From Bacteroidota bacterium (GTDB lineage: Bacteria > Bacteroidota > Bacteroidia > Cytophagales > Cyclobacteriaceae): a stretch of DNA of 64,000 nt. The stretch is from positions 124,001 through 188,000 of the forward strand of contig JAFDYT010000017.1 of assembly GCA_018266055.1 (NCBI GenBank), in the 5' to 3' direction. The position numbers and the translations under genes are program-made. The notes under the pieces were generated by a model. That model searched no databases, was not told where the DNA came from, and was given only the letters and a program-made list of their open reading frames with translations. Below, piece by piece: positions 17,185 to 25,511 of the stretch. Within the stretch, counting starts at the first letter, position 1; each line of letters opens with the position of its first letter.

Positions 17185-18117
17185 ATGAAAACGAATCTCA
17201 CCCGCAATGAATTTATAAAGCTGTCGGCTACGGCTGCTCTTGCCCTGCCCACACTGGGCATGAATGCCTTTGCTTCTTCGCCCGACGATGTCGCGGCCGG
17301 CACGTATGCAGCACATCCCGGCCTTCAGCTCTACACCTTGCGGGCGGCGTTTGCCAAAGATCCGTCAGGCACACTCAAGCGCATCGCCGAGATCGGCTAC
17401 AAAGAGCTGGAGTTCTTCGATCCCTCCACGCTGACCATGGCCGGCCAGGTGAAAGACTTGGGCATGAGCATTGTGAGCACGCATTTTCTGCCGGGCTTCA
17501 TCACCGGCGAGTGGGACACTACGTTCATCAAAACTCCGCCCAAGGAAAAGCTGGAAGACATCCTTGAGCTATGCGCGAAAAACGGCGTGAAGAACCTCGG
17601 CGTGGGCATCCTCTTCCCTTCCGACCACAAAGCCTTCGACGACTTCAAAAGGTTTGCCGAAAAGGCCAACAAAGCTGGCGAGAAAGCCAAAGCCGCCGGC
17701 GTGCAACTGTACTACCACAACCACAGCTTTGAATTTGAACCTACGCAAAACACCACACCGCTGGAAGCCATGCTCAGCGTGTTCGACAAAGAGTTGGTGA
17801 AACTTGAACTCGACGTGTTCTGGACTACCGTGTCGGGCAACGACGCCTCCGAGTGGATCAAAAAACTAAAAGGCCGCATTAAGTTCCTTCACCTCAAAGA
17901 CCTGAAGAAAGATACGCCTAAGGATTACACTACTTTCCAGGTGAAACCCGAAGCGTTTATGTCGCTGGGCGAAGGCATGGTGGACTTCAAGAGTATTTTA
18001 AAAGCCGCACACGACACCGGTGTGCCGTACACGTTCGTAGAACAAGATCACTCGGCCATCGATCCGTTTGAAAGCATCACCAAGAGTCTTGCGTACCTGA
18101 AGAAGTTAGGCCAATAA
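17185..18117 (+). CDS. Exported sugar phosphate isomerase/epimerase-like TIM-barrel protein
   Basis: A 310-aa protein of the xylose-isomerase-like TIM-barrel family (AP endonuclease 2 superfamily). The N-terminus (TRNEFIKLSATAALALPTLG) looks like a Tat-type leader of this family in which the usual RR pair is TR, so the export route is uncertain. Barrel signatures include HPGLQLYTLR near the start, YKELEFFD, GVQLYYHNHSFEFEP (metal-ligand-like His), ELDVFWTTVSG, RIKFLHLKDL and the C-terminal PYTFVEQD. It is followed 35 bp later by a Gfo/Idh/MocA oxidoreductase, a frequent partner in oxidised-sugar metabolism. Exact substrate unknown. Confidence 0.85.
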   Translation: MKTNLTRNEFIKLSATAALALPTLGMNAFASSPDDVAAGTYAAHPGLQLYTLRAAFAKDPSGTLKRIAEIGYKELEFFDPSTLTMAGQVKDLGMSIVSTHFLPGFITGEWDTTFIKTPPKEKLEDILELCAKNGVKNLGVGILFPSDHKAFDDFKRFAEKANKAGEKAKAAGVQLYYHNHSFEFEPTQNTTPLEAMLSVFDKELVKLELDVFWTTVSGNDASEWIKKLKGRIKFLHLKDLKKDTPKDYTTFQVKPEAFMSLGEGMVDFKSILKAAHDTGVPYTFVEQDHSAIDPFESITKSLAYLKKLGQ

Positions 18118-18152
18118 CCGTTTCACATCATCATCCTCGTTTCTAATTTTCT

Positions 18153-19241
18153 ATGAAGAGAACTAAAGTAGCCATCCTTGGCGCCGGATTTATTACAGAC
18201 ATCCACCTCGAAAGCTATCACCGCTTTGTACCCGAAGCAGAGATCGTAGCCGTGTATGCGCGCAACGCGGCCAAAGCAAAAGCCTTTGCCGACAAGCATC
18301 ACATTCCGCAGTGGTTCGACAACCTTGACGACGCCATCAACAAGTCAGGCTGCGAAGTAGTAGACATCTGTCTGCCCAACTACCTGCATGCCGAAGCGAC
18401 GCTGAAAGCAGCAGCCGCAAAGAAGCACGTGATCATTGAAAAGCCGCTGGCGGTCACGCTGGAAGAAGCCGACCAGATGATTGCCGCCTGCGAACGCGCC
18501 GGCGTGAAGCTGATGTATGCCGAAGAGCTTTGCTTTGCACCCAAGTACGAGCGCGTGCGCGCGCTGGTCAACGAAGGCGCCGTAGGATCAATGTACATGC
18601 TCAAGCAATCCGAGAAACATTCTGGTCCGCACACCGACTGGTTTTACGACATCAACCTGGCAGGTGGTGGTGTGCTGATGGACATGGGTTGCCACGCCAT
18701 CGGCTGGTTCAGGTGGATGCTCAACAACGCGAAAGTAAAAAGTGTATATGCCAGCATGAACACCGTGCTGCACGGCGGCCGCACCAAAGGCGAAGACAAC
18801 TCGGTCATGATCATTGAATTTGACAACGGCGTGACGGGCGTAGCCGAAAACAGTTGGGCTAAACACGGCGGCATGGACGACAAGAGTGAAGTGCATGGCA
18901 CCGGCGGCGTGATCTACGCCGACTTGTTTCTAGGAAACGCGGCGATGGCCTACAGCAAAAACGGGTTCGGCTATGCAATGGAAAAAGCAGACACCACGGC
19001 GGGCTGGAGTTTCCCCATCTTCGAGGAAGCCTTCAACCAAGGCTATCCACATGAACTGAAACACTTTATTGAATGTGTGCAAAACAACACCGAGCCGCTG
19101 GTGACAGGCAAAGACGGCCGCGCTGTGTTGGAAGTAATCTACGCTGCGTATGCGTCGGCAGGGTCAGGAAAGAAATTAGAGTTACCGTTTCATCCTAAAG
19201 TAAAGTTGCCGATACAACTCTGGCTGGAGCCGGGCAAATAA
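18153..19241 (+). CDS. Gfo/Idh/MocA family NAD(P)-dependent oxidoreductase
   Basis: A 362-aa protein with an N-terminal Rossmann fold (KVAILGAGFITDIHLESY), the family EKP motif (HVIIEKPLAVTLEEAD, catalytic Lys) and the C-terminal dimerisation/substrate domain with GGGVLMDMGCHAIGWFRWML (GGG and the catalytic-type His). No signal peptide, so it is cytoplasmic, unlike many Bacteroidota members. Its preceding gene encodes a TIM-barrel epimerase-like protein, which suggests a small sugar or inositol-like conversion module. It is convergent with nagB, with only 2 bp between stop codons. Confidence 0.9.
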   Translation: MKRTKVAILGAGFITDIHLESYHRFVPEAEIVAVYARNAAKAKAFADKHHIPQWFDNLDDAINKSGCEVVDICLPNYLHAEATLKAAAAKKHVIIEKPLAVTLEEADQMIAACERAGVKLMYAEELCFAPKYERVRALVNEGAVGSMYMLKQSEKHSGPHTDWFYDINLAGGGVLMDMGCHAIGWFRWMLNNAKVKSVYASMNTVLHGGRTKGEDNSVMIIEFDNGVTGVAENSWAKHGGMDDKSEVHGTGGVIYADLFLGNAAMAYSKNGFGYAMEKADTTAGWSFPIFEEAFNQGYPHELKHFIECVQNNTEPLVTGKDGRAVLEVIYAAYASAGSGKKLELPFHPKVKLPIQLWLEPGK

Positions 19242-19243
19242 AC

Positions 19244-19969
19244 TCACGCGAGTTTGCTGGCCGCCAGCGCATCGACAAAGAAGTAACTGTCGGCATGCTT
19301 GCGCAACAACGTGGCCGGACACGCATTGCTGATCGGCTCTTCTACCGCACGCTTCATGATGTCGGCTTTCTTTTGTCCGTTGGCCATGAGGATGACCGTG
19401 CGCGCTTCGAATATATTCTGCCATCCCATGGTGATACCCTGACTTAGTTTCATGGGTTGTGAAAAGTACTTCTGCCCTACCGACTGAGTGATTTCATCGA
19501 GGTCGATCACGTGCGCGTAGTTGCTTTCGGGAACACCCGGTTCATTGAAGCCCACGTGTCCGTTCATGCCGATGCCTACAATCATAAGGTCAATGCCGCC
19601 CAGACTTTTCAACGTGTCGTTCATGGCGGCGCACTCACGGCGAATGTCGGCGGCGAGCGCATCAAACAAATGAATGTGGGAAGCTTTAATAGCCAGCGGC
19701 GTGAACACATGCTGTGTGAGAAAGTGTCGGCAGCTTCCCGGATTGGAAGGCGGCACGCCGGCCCACTCGTCGAGCGCTACAAAATGCGCCTGCGATACAT
19801 CGACGTTATTCTTGGCAACTTGTTCGGCCAGCAACTGATACGCGCGCAGCGGCGTGTCGCCAGTGGCGAGGCAAATCACTGACGTAGGCTTTCGCTGAAT
19901 GCGTTGTAGTATTTCATTCGCGACAGCGAGCGACAAAGCTTCGTGGGTTTCAAATAGGCGGAGTGTCAT
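19244..19969 (-). CDS. nagB: Glucosamine-6-phosphate deaminase
   Basis: Converts glucosamine-6-phosphate to fructose-6-phosphate and ammonia in the cytoplasm. The 241-aa product, counted from the ATG at 19969 (the longer frame begins with TTG), matches the short, Bacillus-like NagB class. Motifs: LATGDTPLRAYQLL (phosphate loop), FVALDEWAGV (catalytic Asp) and GIGMNGHVGFNEPG, where Asn replaces the Asp of enterobacterial NagB as it does in Bacillus NagB. The C-terminus has ILMANGQKKADIMKRAVEEP. It follows the PfkB kinase gene by 12 bp and is probably co-transcribed with it. Confidence 0.88.
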   Translation of the reverse strand: MTLRLFETHEALSLAVANEILQRIQRKPTSVICLATGDTPLRAYQLLAEQVAKNNVDVSQAHFVALDEWAGVPPSNPGSCRHFLTQHVFTPLAIKASHIHLFDALAADIRRECAAMNDTLKSLGGIDLMIVGIGMNGHVGFNEPGVPESNYAHVIDLDEITQSVGQKYFSQPMKLSQGITMGWQNIFEARTVILMANGQKKADIMKRAVEEPISNACPATLLRKHADSYFFVDALAASKLA

Positions 19970-19981
19970 AAGCAATAGTAG

Positions 19982-21091
19982 TTAACCAAGAGAAGAGAGC
20001 AGTTCGTCGGGTTGTGGGCTTCTGCCTTGCTGCATGTAGAAGCCCGACACCGCGTGACCGAGTCGCAGCGATGCAGATGCATCCAACTCCATCAACAGTC
20101 CCGCGCAATAGCCTGCGTTAAAGTTGTCGCCGGCGCCGGTAGATAGTTTAGGGTTGGCAATGAAGCGGCTGTTCTGCTGATGCATGCCGTGTGCATCCCA
20201 TGCCAGCGCTTGCCGCGAATAATGAATCACCACCGAGTGAATGCCCAGCCGTTGATACAGTCGTTCGCCCACGTGTTCAATATCTTTCTCTGACAGCGAC
20301 TCGCCCGAAAGCACGCGATGTACATGAATGGCTTCGTTGAGGTTCATGCCCAGCACCACATTCCAGTGCGTGGAAAATTGTTGTACGAGGGCAATGGCTT
20401 CTTCAATGGCATGAGGCGCTTTGCGCGAACAATCGGCCAGGTCGATGAACGCGAATTTCTTTTGTGCTGCTGTGGGAGCCGGCATCACCAGATCAGTGAG
20501 TATTCCTTTCCAGATGGCGTTGGAATGTTTGAGCTCGCTCCAGTTGAGCAGACAGATCATATCAGGAGAAAGAAACAAGTTGCGCAGTACGTCGGGGCCT
20601 ACGGTTTCCATCACGGTGTTCCAGCTTACGTGATTGAGGTCGCCCATTTCGGCCATTAGAATCTTTGAGCCGCCGAACTCTACCGCTTTGGTAAACCCGG
20701 GGTTGGCAAATGTATAGAGACTGCACGACGCAGGCATCTTTTCAAACACAGGATGAACGTGCGGAAAACCCAGTGTACCCACACACGACGACACCGGACC
20801 TAACGCCGCAAATGCACACGCCATGATCGGCATGTTGCCTCCTATTTTGGTGATTACTTGTTCCAGCTCGATCGCAAAATTCTTGTCGCTCTTGTCGACG
20901 ATGAATTCACCAAACTCACGGATCGACGAAAAGTAAACGGCGCAATCATCCTGTGACACGGTGCGGATGGGCTTTACAATTTCGTCAACGAAGCCATCGA
21001 AGCCAAGCGTCACACGGCGTGTAGCCAGCCGGGGGATACGTTCTTTGACGGCGTCATGAATAAGCCTGTCGGTGTCGGCGAAGTTTTTCAT
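19982..21091 (-). CDS. PfkB-family carbohydrate kinase
   Basis: A 369-aa ribokinase-superfamily kinase. It has the C-terminal signature STGAGDNFNAGYCAGLL with the catalytic Asp in GAGDN, an N-terminal LGFDGFVDEIV and the central IGGNMPIMACAFAALG. It is longer than typical 300-aa PfkB kinases, as in a Bacteroidota subgroup of uncertain substrate. It lies upstream of and nearly abutting nagB, so an amino-sugar or hexose substrate is plausible but not shown by the sequence. Confidence 0.85.
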   Translation of the reverse strand: MKNFADTDRLIHDAVKERIPRLATRRVTLGFDGFVDEIVKPIRTVSQDDCAVYFSSIREFGEFIVDKSDKNFAIELEQVITKIGGNMPIMACAFAALGPVSSCVGTLGFPHVHPVFEKMPASCSLYTFANPGFTKAVEFGGSKILMAEMGDLNHVSWNTVMETVGPDVLRNLFLSPDMICLLNWSELKHSNAIWKGILTDLVMPAPTAAQKKFAFIDLADCSRKAPHAIEEAIALVQQFSTHWNVVLGMNLNEAIHVHRVLSGESLSEKDIEHVGERLYQRLGIHSVVIHYSRQALAWDAHGMHQQNSRFIANPKLSTGAGDNFNAGYCAGLLMELDASASLRLGHAVSGFYMQQGRSPQPDELLSSLG

Positions 21092-21179
21092 GCGAATGGG
21101 TAACGATACTGCTTTAAATTAAATAACTTTCACAAGAATAGGGCTTAAAGTTTGACCAGCCTCATTAAATTAAAAAAAC

Positions 21180-22148
21180 ATGCGTAAAATTAGTATCCTT
21201 GCTTTCCTGTTTTTACCGCTTATGCTTGTCGCTCAAAAAGAGATTCCGTTGTACGAAGGTGCGATCCCTAATTCGCGAAAGCCGGAACAACCGCTCGACA
21301 CGTTGCTGGAGAAAGTGACGTACGGCGAGCACACCATCGACATTCTTCACGGTGTGATCCAACCTACGCTCACCATTTATCTTCCTGAAAAAAGTAAAGC
21401 CAACGGAACGGCTGTGATCATCTGCCCCGGCGGTGGATATCAGATACTGGCCATGAGTCACGAAGGTCACGACGTAGCGCAGCGACTGGTGAAAGAAGGT
21501 ATAGCAAGCTTTGTGTTGAAATACCGTTTGCCGAAAGGCGGCATCATGATCGACAAGAGTATCGGGCCGCTGCAGGATGCACAACGCGCCATTCAAATGG
21601 TGCGCGAGAATGCGAAGAAGTGGAACATTGATCCATCGAAGATCGGCATCATGGGCGCTTCGGCCGGAGGTCACCTCGCCTCTACGGCAGGTACACATTG
21701 GCAGACCGCAAAAATTGAAAACAAGAAAAACACGAGCCTTCGTCCCGACTTCATGATATTGAATTATCCGGTGATCAGCTTTGCCGACAGTCTCACACAC
21801 AACGGCTCGCGTCTTTCGCTGGTGGGTCCGGAGCCGCTCCCCGAAGAACCTTCTTTGAGCTACAAAGCCAATGGCATCAGCGACGCCACCATCCAACTTT
21901 ATTCCAACGAACGGCAAGCCAACGATCAGACGCCGGGCACCTTTATCACCACCTCCCTCGCTGATGATGCGGTGAATCCCAACAACACACTTTTCTTCGC
22001 GGCCGCGCTGCAGCAACATCATGTGCCGGTAGAATTGTTTCTCTACACCAAAGGACCACATGGCTACGGCATGAAGAACCCCGAAGCGACGGTGCAGTGG
22101 ATCGATGCGTGCATCGTCTGGCTGAAACGCGAAGGCTGGAAAAAGTAA
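21180..22148 (+). CDS. Exported alpha/beta-hydrolase (acetyl-esterase-like)
   Basis: A 322-aa protein with a signal peptide (MRKISILAFLFLPLMLVAQ). The fold is the BD-FAE/acetyl xylan esterase type of alpha/beta-hydrolase: oxyanion-region VIICPGGGYQILAMSHEGHD, nucleophile elbow GASAGGH (Ser in GASAG), Asp in SLADDAVNP and catalytic His in KGPHGYG. It probably deacylates plant polysaccharides or other esters outside the cytoplasm. It is first in a tight plus-strand set: the next gene starts 2 bp after its stop. Confidence 0.88.
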   Translation: MRKISILAFLFLPLMLVAQKEIPLYEGAIPNSRKPEQPLDTLLEKVTYGEHTIDILHGVIQPTLTIYLPEKSKANGTAVIICPGGGYQILAMSHEGHDVAQRLVKEGIASFVLKYRLPKGGIMIDKSIGPLQDAQRAIQMVRENAKKWNIDPSKIGIMGASAGGHLASTAGTHWQTAKIENKKNTSLRPDFMILNYPVISFADSLTHNGSRLSLVGPEPLPEEPSLSYKANGISDATIQLYSNERQANDQTPGTFITTSLADDAVNPNNTLFFAAALQQHHVPVELFLYTKGPHGYGMKNPEATVQWIDACIVWLKREGWKK

Positions 22149-22150
22149 TC

Positions 22151-22891
22151 ATGCCGTATCTGTTTCTTCAGGACAAGTTAATTTTTCAAGGCGTTAAACT
22201 GCCGAAGGAGCACCCGTTCAGTTTTCCTCTTCCCTACCGGGAATTCTTTATCCCTACCGGCGATGGTTGTGAATTAAATGCGCTGCTTTTCCCTTGCGGG
22301 GAAAACACCAAAGGACTAATCCTTTACTTTCATGGCAATGCCGGCAACCTGCAACGCTGGGGAAACTATGCCGTCGACTTCACGTCGCAAGGGTATGACG
22401 TGTTGATGATGGACTACCGTGGCTACGGCAAGAGCAGCGGCAAACCAAGTGAAGACGTACTCTACGCCGATGCCGGTGTAATCCTTCACTGGATAAGAGA
22501 AAAACTGAAGTACGACAAGCTGATTATCTACGGGCGCTCGCTTGGCACTGCCGTAGCGTCGCATCTCGCCATGACGGCCAATCCGCACTTACTGATTTTA
22601 GAAACTCCCTTCGACACGCTCAAGGGAATTATCATCCCGTTCTTCAAGCCGCTGTTCAACCTGATGCCGTTGAATTATCATTTCCCTACCGTAGAACACC
22701 TCACGCGAATTCATTGCCGTAAGGTGATCTTTCACGGCACCCGCGACGGCGTCACCCCGATACGGTCGGCCCTCAACTTAAAGCCTTTGCTGGCTGGCGG
22801 CGACGAGTTTGTTGTTATACCTGACGGAAGGCACGGCAACTTGAGAACCTTTGCGCAGTATCATCAGAAACTAAAAGAGCTGCTGCAATGA
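22151..22891 (+). CDS. Alpha/beta-hydrolase (ABHD13/17-like)
   Basis: A 246-aa protein counted from the ATG at 22151, chosen because the longer frame overlaps the preceding gene. Triad residues are visible: Ser in GRSLGTAVASH, Asp in HGTRDGVTP, His in PDGRHGNL. LILYFHGNAGNLQRW is the HGNAGN oxyanion motif of the ABHD13/17 (YqkD-like) group, acting on acyl esters or thioesters. No classical signal peptide. Its stop overlaps the next gene start by 4 nt (ATGA), implying translational coupling; the two proteins are paralogues. Confidence 0.87.
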   Translation: MPYLFLQDKLIFQGVKLPKEHPFSFPLPYREFFIPTGDGCELNALLFPCGENTKGLILYFHGNAGNLQRWGNYAVDFTSQGYDVLMMDYRGYGKSSGKPSEDVLYADAGVILHWIREKLKYDKLIIYGRSLGTAVASHLAMTANPHLLILETPFDTLKGIIIPFFKPLFNLMPLNYHFPTVEHLTRIHCRKVIFHGTRDGVTPIRSALNLKPLLAGGDEFVVIPDGRHGNLRTFAQYHQKLKELLQ

Positions 22892-23703
22892 GTACTATGA
22901 CCACGTTGATCGTATCGCTTGCCGCGATCTACCTGGTGCTTTGCCTGGCGTTCTATTTCTTTCAGCACCTTGCTTTCTTTCGTCCGGAAATCCTCGCCAC
23001 TCATTTTAAGTATCAATATCCATTTCCGTTTGAAGAGCTAGACTTTGATACTCCCGACGGCGGGCACATCAACGCCATTCATTTTAAAGTACCCAACTCG
23101 CGCGGCGTGATCTACTACATGAAGGGCAACTCGCGAAGCATCAAAGGCTGGGGAAAGTTTGCGAAAGACTTTGTGAGCAACGGCTACGATTTTTTTATGA
23201 TGGATTATCGCGGCTTCGGCAAGAGTCGCGGCAAGCGCTCGCAGGCGAAACTCTTCTCCGACGCACAGCAACTTTACGAATGGCTGTTGACACAGTATGC
23301 CGAAAATAAAATTGTGGTGTTCGGTCGTTCGTTTGGCACCGGCATCGCTGCGCACGTTGCCTCGCAAAACAATGCGAGGCTGCTCATCCTCGATTCTCCG
23401 TATTTCAGCTTCTTGTCGAACACCAGGCGGTTCGGGTTTTTCCTTCCGCTCCGCTGGCTGTTGCGCTACGACTTGCGCACTGATCTTTATTTACAATCCG
23501 TACGTTGCCCGGTACACATCATCCACGGCACCAAAGACCGGCTCATCTCTTTTCATCAAAGTGAGCGACTGAAAAATCTCTTTCCCGACAAGGTTCAGCT
23601 TCACGCGATTGAAGGCGGGCGACACAACAACCTTCCCGACTTCGCTGAATTCTTTGAAGTGTTGTATGAAGTGCTTTACGTCGGGCCAACTCCACAGGCA
23701 TGA
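22888..23703 (+). CDS. Membrane-anchored alpha/beta-hydrolase, paralogue of the preceding gene
   Basis: A 271-aa protein with an N-terminal membrane helix (TLIVSLAAIYLVLCLAFYFF) and the same hydrolase core as its neighbour: IYYMKGNSRSIKGW replaces HGNAGN, nucleophile GRSFGTGIAAH, Asp in HGTKDRLIS, His in GGRHNNL. The altered oxyanion loop (MKGNSRS) suggests a different substrate. It overlaps by 4 nt both with the gene before it and with the acyl-CoA ligase gene after it, so all three are likely translated as one coupled unit. Confidence 0.87.
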   Translation: MSTMTTLIVSLAAIYLVLCLAFYFFQHLAFFRPEILATHFKYQYPFPFEELDFDTPDGGHINAIHFKVPNSRGVIYYMKGNSRSIKGWGKFAKDFVSNGYDFFMMDYRGFGKSRGKRSQAKLFSDAQQLYEWLLTQYAENKIVVFGRSFGTGIAAHVASQNNARLLILDSPYFSFLSNTRRFGFFLPLRWLLRYDLRTDLYLQSVRCPVHIIHGTKDRLISFHQSERLKNLFPDKVQLHAIEGGRHNNLPDFAEFFEVLYEVLYVGPTPQA

Positions 23704-25508
23704 ACACCAGTACCGCCATCGACTTTGAATGTGTGTTCGACATCCTTGCTTATCAGCAAAGGAAATACCCGCAAACCAACGCACTCAATTCGTTTTCGGC
23801 AGGCACGTGGAAAGGTCTTTCCATTCAGGAAGTACAAAAGAAATCAGACCTGGTATCGGGATGGTTTATTGAAAACCAATTCACCAGCGGCGATTGTGTA
23901 GCGATCGTTCCGAAAGCCGGCAACACTCACTGGATGATTATTGACTTTGCGTGTCAGCAACTGGGATTGATTACCGTTCCCCTTCATCCTACGGCTTCAC
24001 CCGAAGAGATGAAAGCCATCGTCGCCGAAACTCAGGCGCGAATTTGTATCGCCGCCGACGCCGGACTTTTCTTTAAGATAAAGTTGCTGCTGAACGAAGA
24101 CTCACCGCTGAATCAGGTGTATCATCTGGAAGGCAATCAGGAAGGATTCTTTCCTGCGCTTTCGGCAAAGAGTCTTGCGCCGAATGTTGCCAGTCAGGTG
24201 ATCGACGAACGAAACAAAATCACCGCCGATCACACACTCGCCATATTGTACACGTCGGGCAGTTCGGGCACACCGAAGGGCGCCGGGCTCACCCACCGCA
24301 ATGTGGTGAGCAACATAAAATCGATACTGCCGCTGTTTCCGCTGCACGCAGGTCACCGCGCGATGAGCTTCCTCCCCTTCAGCCACATCTTTGAGCGAAC
24401 CAGTTGCTACGCCTACATAGCCTTTGGTGTGAACATCTATTTCAGCGAAAGCCGCGACCGTCTTACGAGCGACTTCCACACGGTGCGTCCGTACTTCTGC
24501 ACGTGCGTGCCGAAGACACTTGAAAAAATGTTTGATTACCTGCAGGAACAACGGCTCAAAAAAAATTCACTAAGGCGAATGTTGATTTCGTGGGCGATGC
24601 GCACCGGCGAAAGATACAAGGACGAAAAAAATGCAAGGCTTCTCTTTCGCATTGAATTGTTGCTGGCGCGGTGGCTGGTGTTAAACCGATGGAAGAGTTC
24701 GCTCGGCGGCAAAATAAAATACATGGTGGTGGGAGCCGCCGCGTTGCGCCCCGCGATCGCCCGAATGTTTTCGGCGGCAGGCATCACTACCTTGTCGGGA
24801 TATGGGATGACGGAAGCGTCGCCGTTTATTGCCACCAACCGCCCGCAGCCGGGCATGACGAAGTTTGGAACCGTGGGTCTGCCGATTCCCGGAATAGAAA
24901 TAAAACTCGATGCTGTAAATGAAAAAGGAGAAGGAGAAATTCTGATCAAGGGACCGAATGTGTTCAGTGGATATTTCAAACAACCTGAGCTCACCGCTGC
25001 TGCCTTCACCACCGACGGCTGGTTTAAAACCGGCGACGTCGGCACGTTCATTAACCATCGCTTTCTGGTGATCACCGATCGCAAAAAAGACATCTTTAAA
25101 ACTACCGCCGGAATTTATATCGCACCCGCGCCGCTTGAAAATCACTTCATGTCTTCGGCGTTCATTCACCAATGTGTGATCGCCGGATTCAACAGACCTT
25201 TTGTGTGCGCCGTGCTGGTTCCTCATTTTGTGGTGTTGGAAAATTGGTGCCGCGAAAACGGCGTGCACTGGACATCGCCGCAGTACATGATACACAACAT
25301 CAAAGTGATCAGCAAAATGCAGGACGAAGTGGACAGGTTAAACGAAAAGGTAGAGAGCTTCAAGCGCATTCGTAAATTCATTCTCGCTGATGCGGAATGG
25401 ACGGTAGAAGCCGGCGAGCTGACCACTTCCTTTAAAGTGATCCGTACCAACATCATGAAGAAATACCAAAGCGAGATTGACAAAATTTATCAGGAAGCGA
25501 AGAAGTAA
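23700..25508 (+). CDS. Long-chain acyl-CoA synthetase (AMP-forming)
   Basis: A 602-aa ANL-superfamily ligase activating fatty acids to acyl-CoA. Motifs in order: ILYTSGSSGTPKGAGLTHRN (P-loop, about residue 180), FLPFSHIFERT, SGYGMTEASP, GWFKTGDVG and DRKKDIFKTTAGIYIAP (A8/A10 region). Length fits FadD-like long-chain ligases of the FAA1/AFL class. It is the last gene of a coupled cluster with three hydrolases, so a role in activating acids released by those hydrolases is reasonable inference. It is convergent with trehalase, 3 bp apart. Confidence 0.93.
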   Translation: MNTSTAIDFECVFDILAYQQRKYPQTNALNSFSAGTWKGLSIQEVQKKSDLVSGWFIENQFTSGDCVAIVPKAGNTHWMIIDFACQQLGLITVPLHPTASPEEMKAIVAETQARICIAADAGLFFKIKLLLNEDSPLNQVYHLEGNQEGFFPALSAKSLAPNVASQVIDERNKITADHTLAILYTSGSSGTPKGAGLTHRNVVSNIKSILPLFPLHAGHRAMSFLPFSHIFERTSCYAYIAFGVNIYFSESRDRLTSDFHTVRPYFCTCVPKTLEKMFDYLQEQRLKKNSLRRMLISWAMRTGERYKDEKNARLLFRIELLLARWLVLNRWKSSLGGKIKYMVVGAAALRPAIARMFSAAGITTLSGYGMTEASPFIATNRPQPGMTKFGTVGLPIPGIEIKLDAVNEKGEGEILIKGPNVFSGYFKQPELTAAAFTTDGWFKTGDVGTFINHRFLVITDRKKDIFKTTAGIYIAPAPLENHFMSSAFIHQCVIAGFNRPFVCAVLVPHFVVLENWCRENGVHWTSPQYMIHNIKVISKMQDEVDRLNEKVESFKRIRKFILADAEWTVEAGELTTSFKVIRTNIMKKYQSEIDKIYQEAKK

Positions 25509-25511
25509 AAG

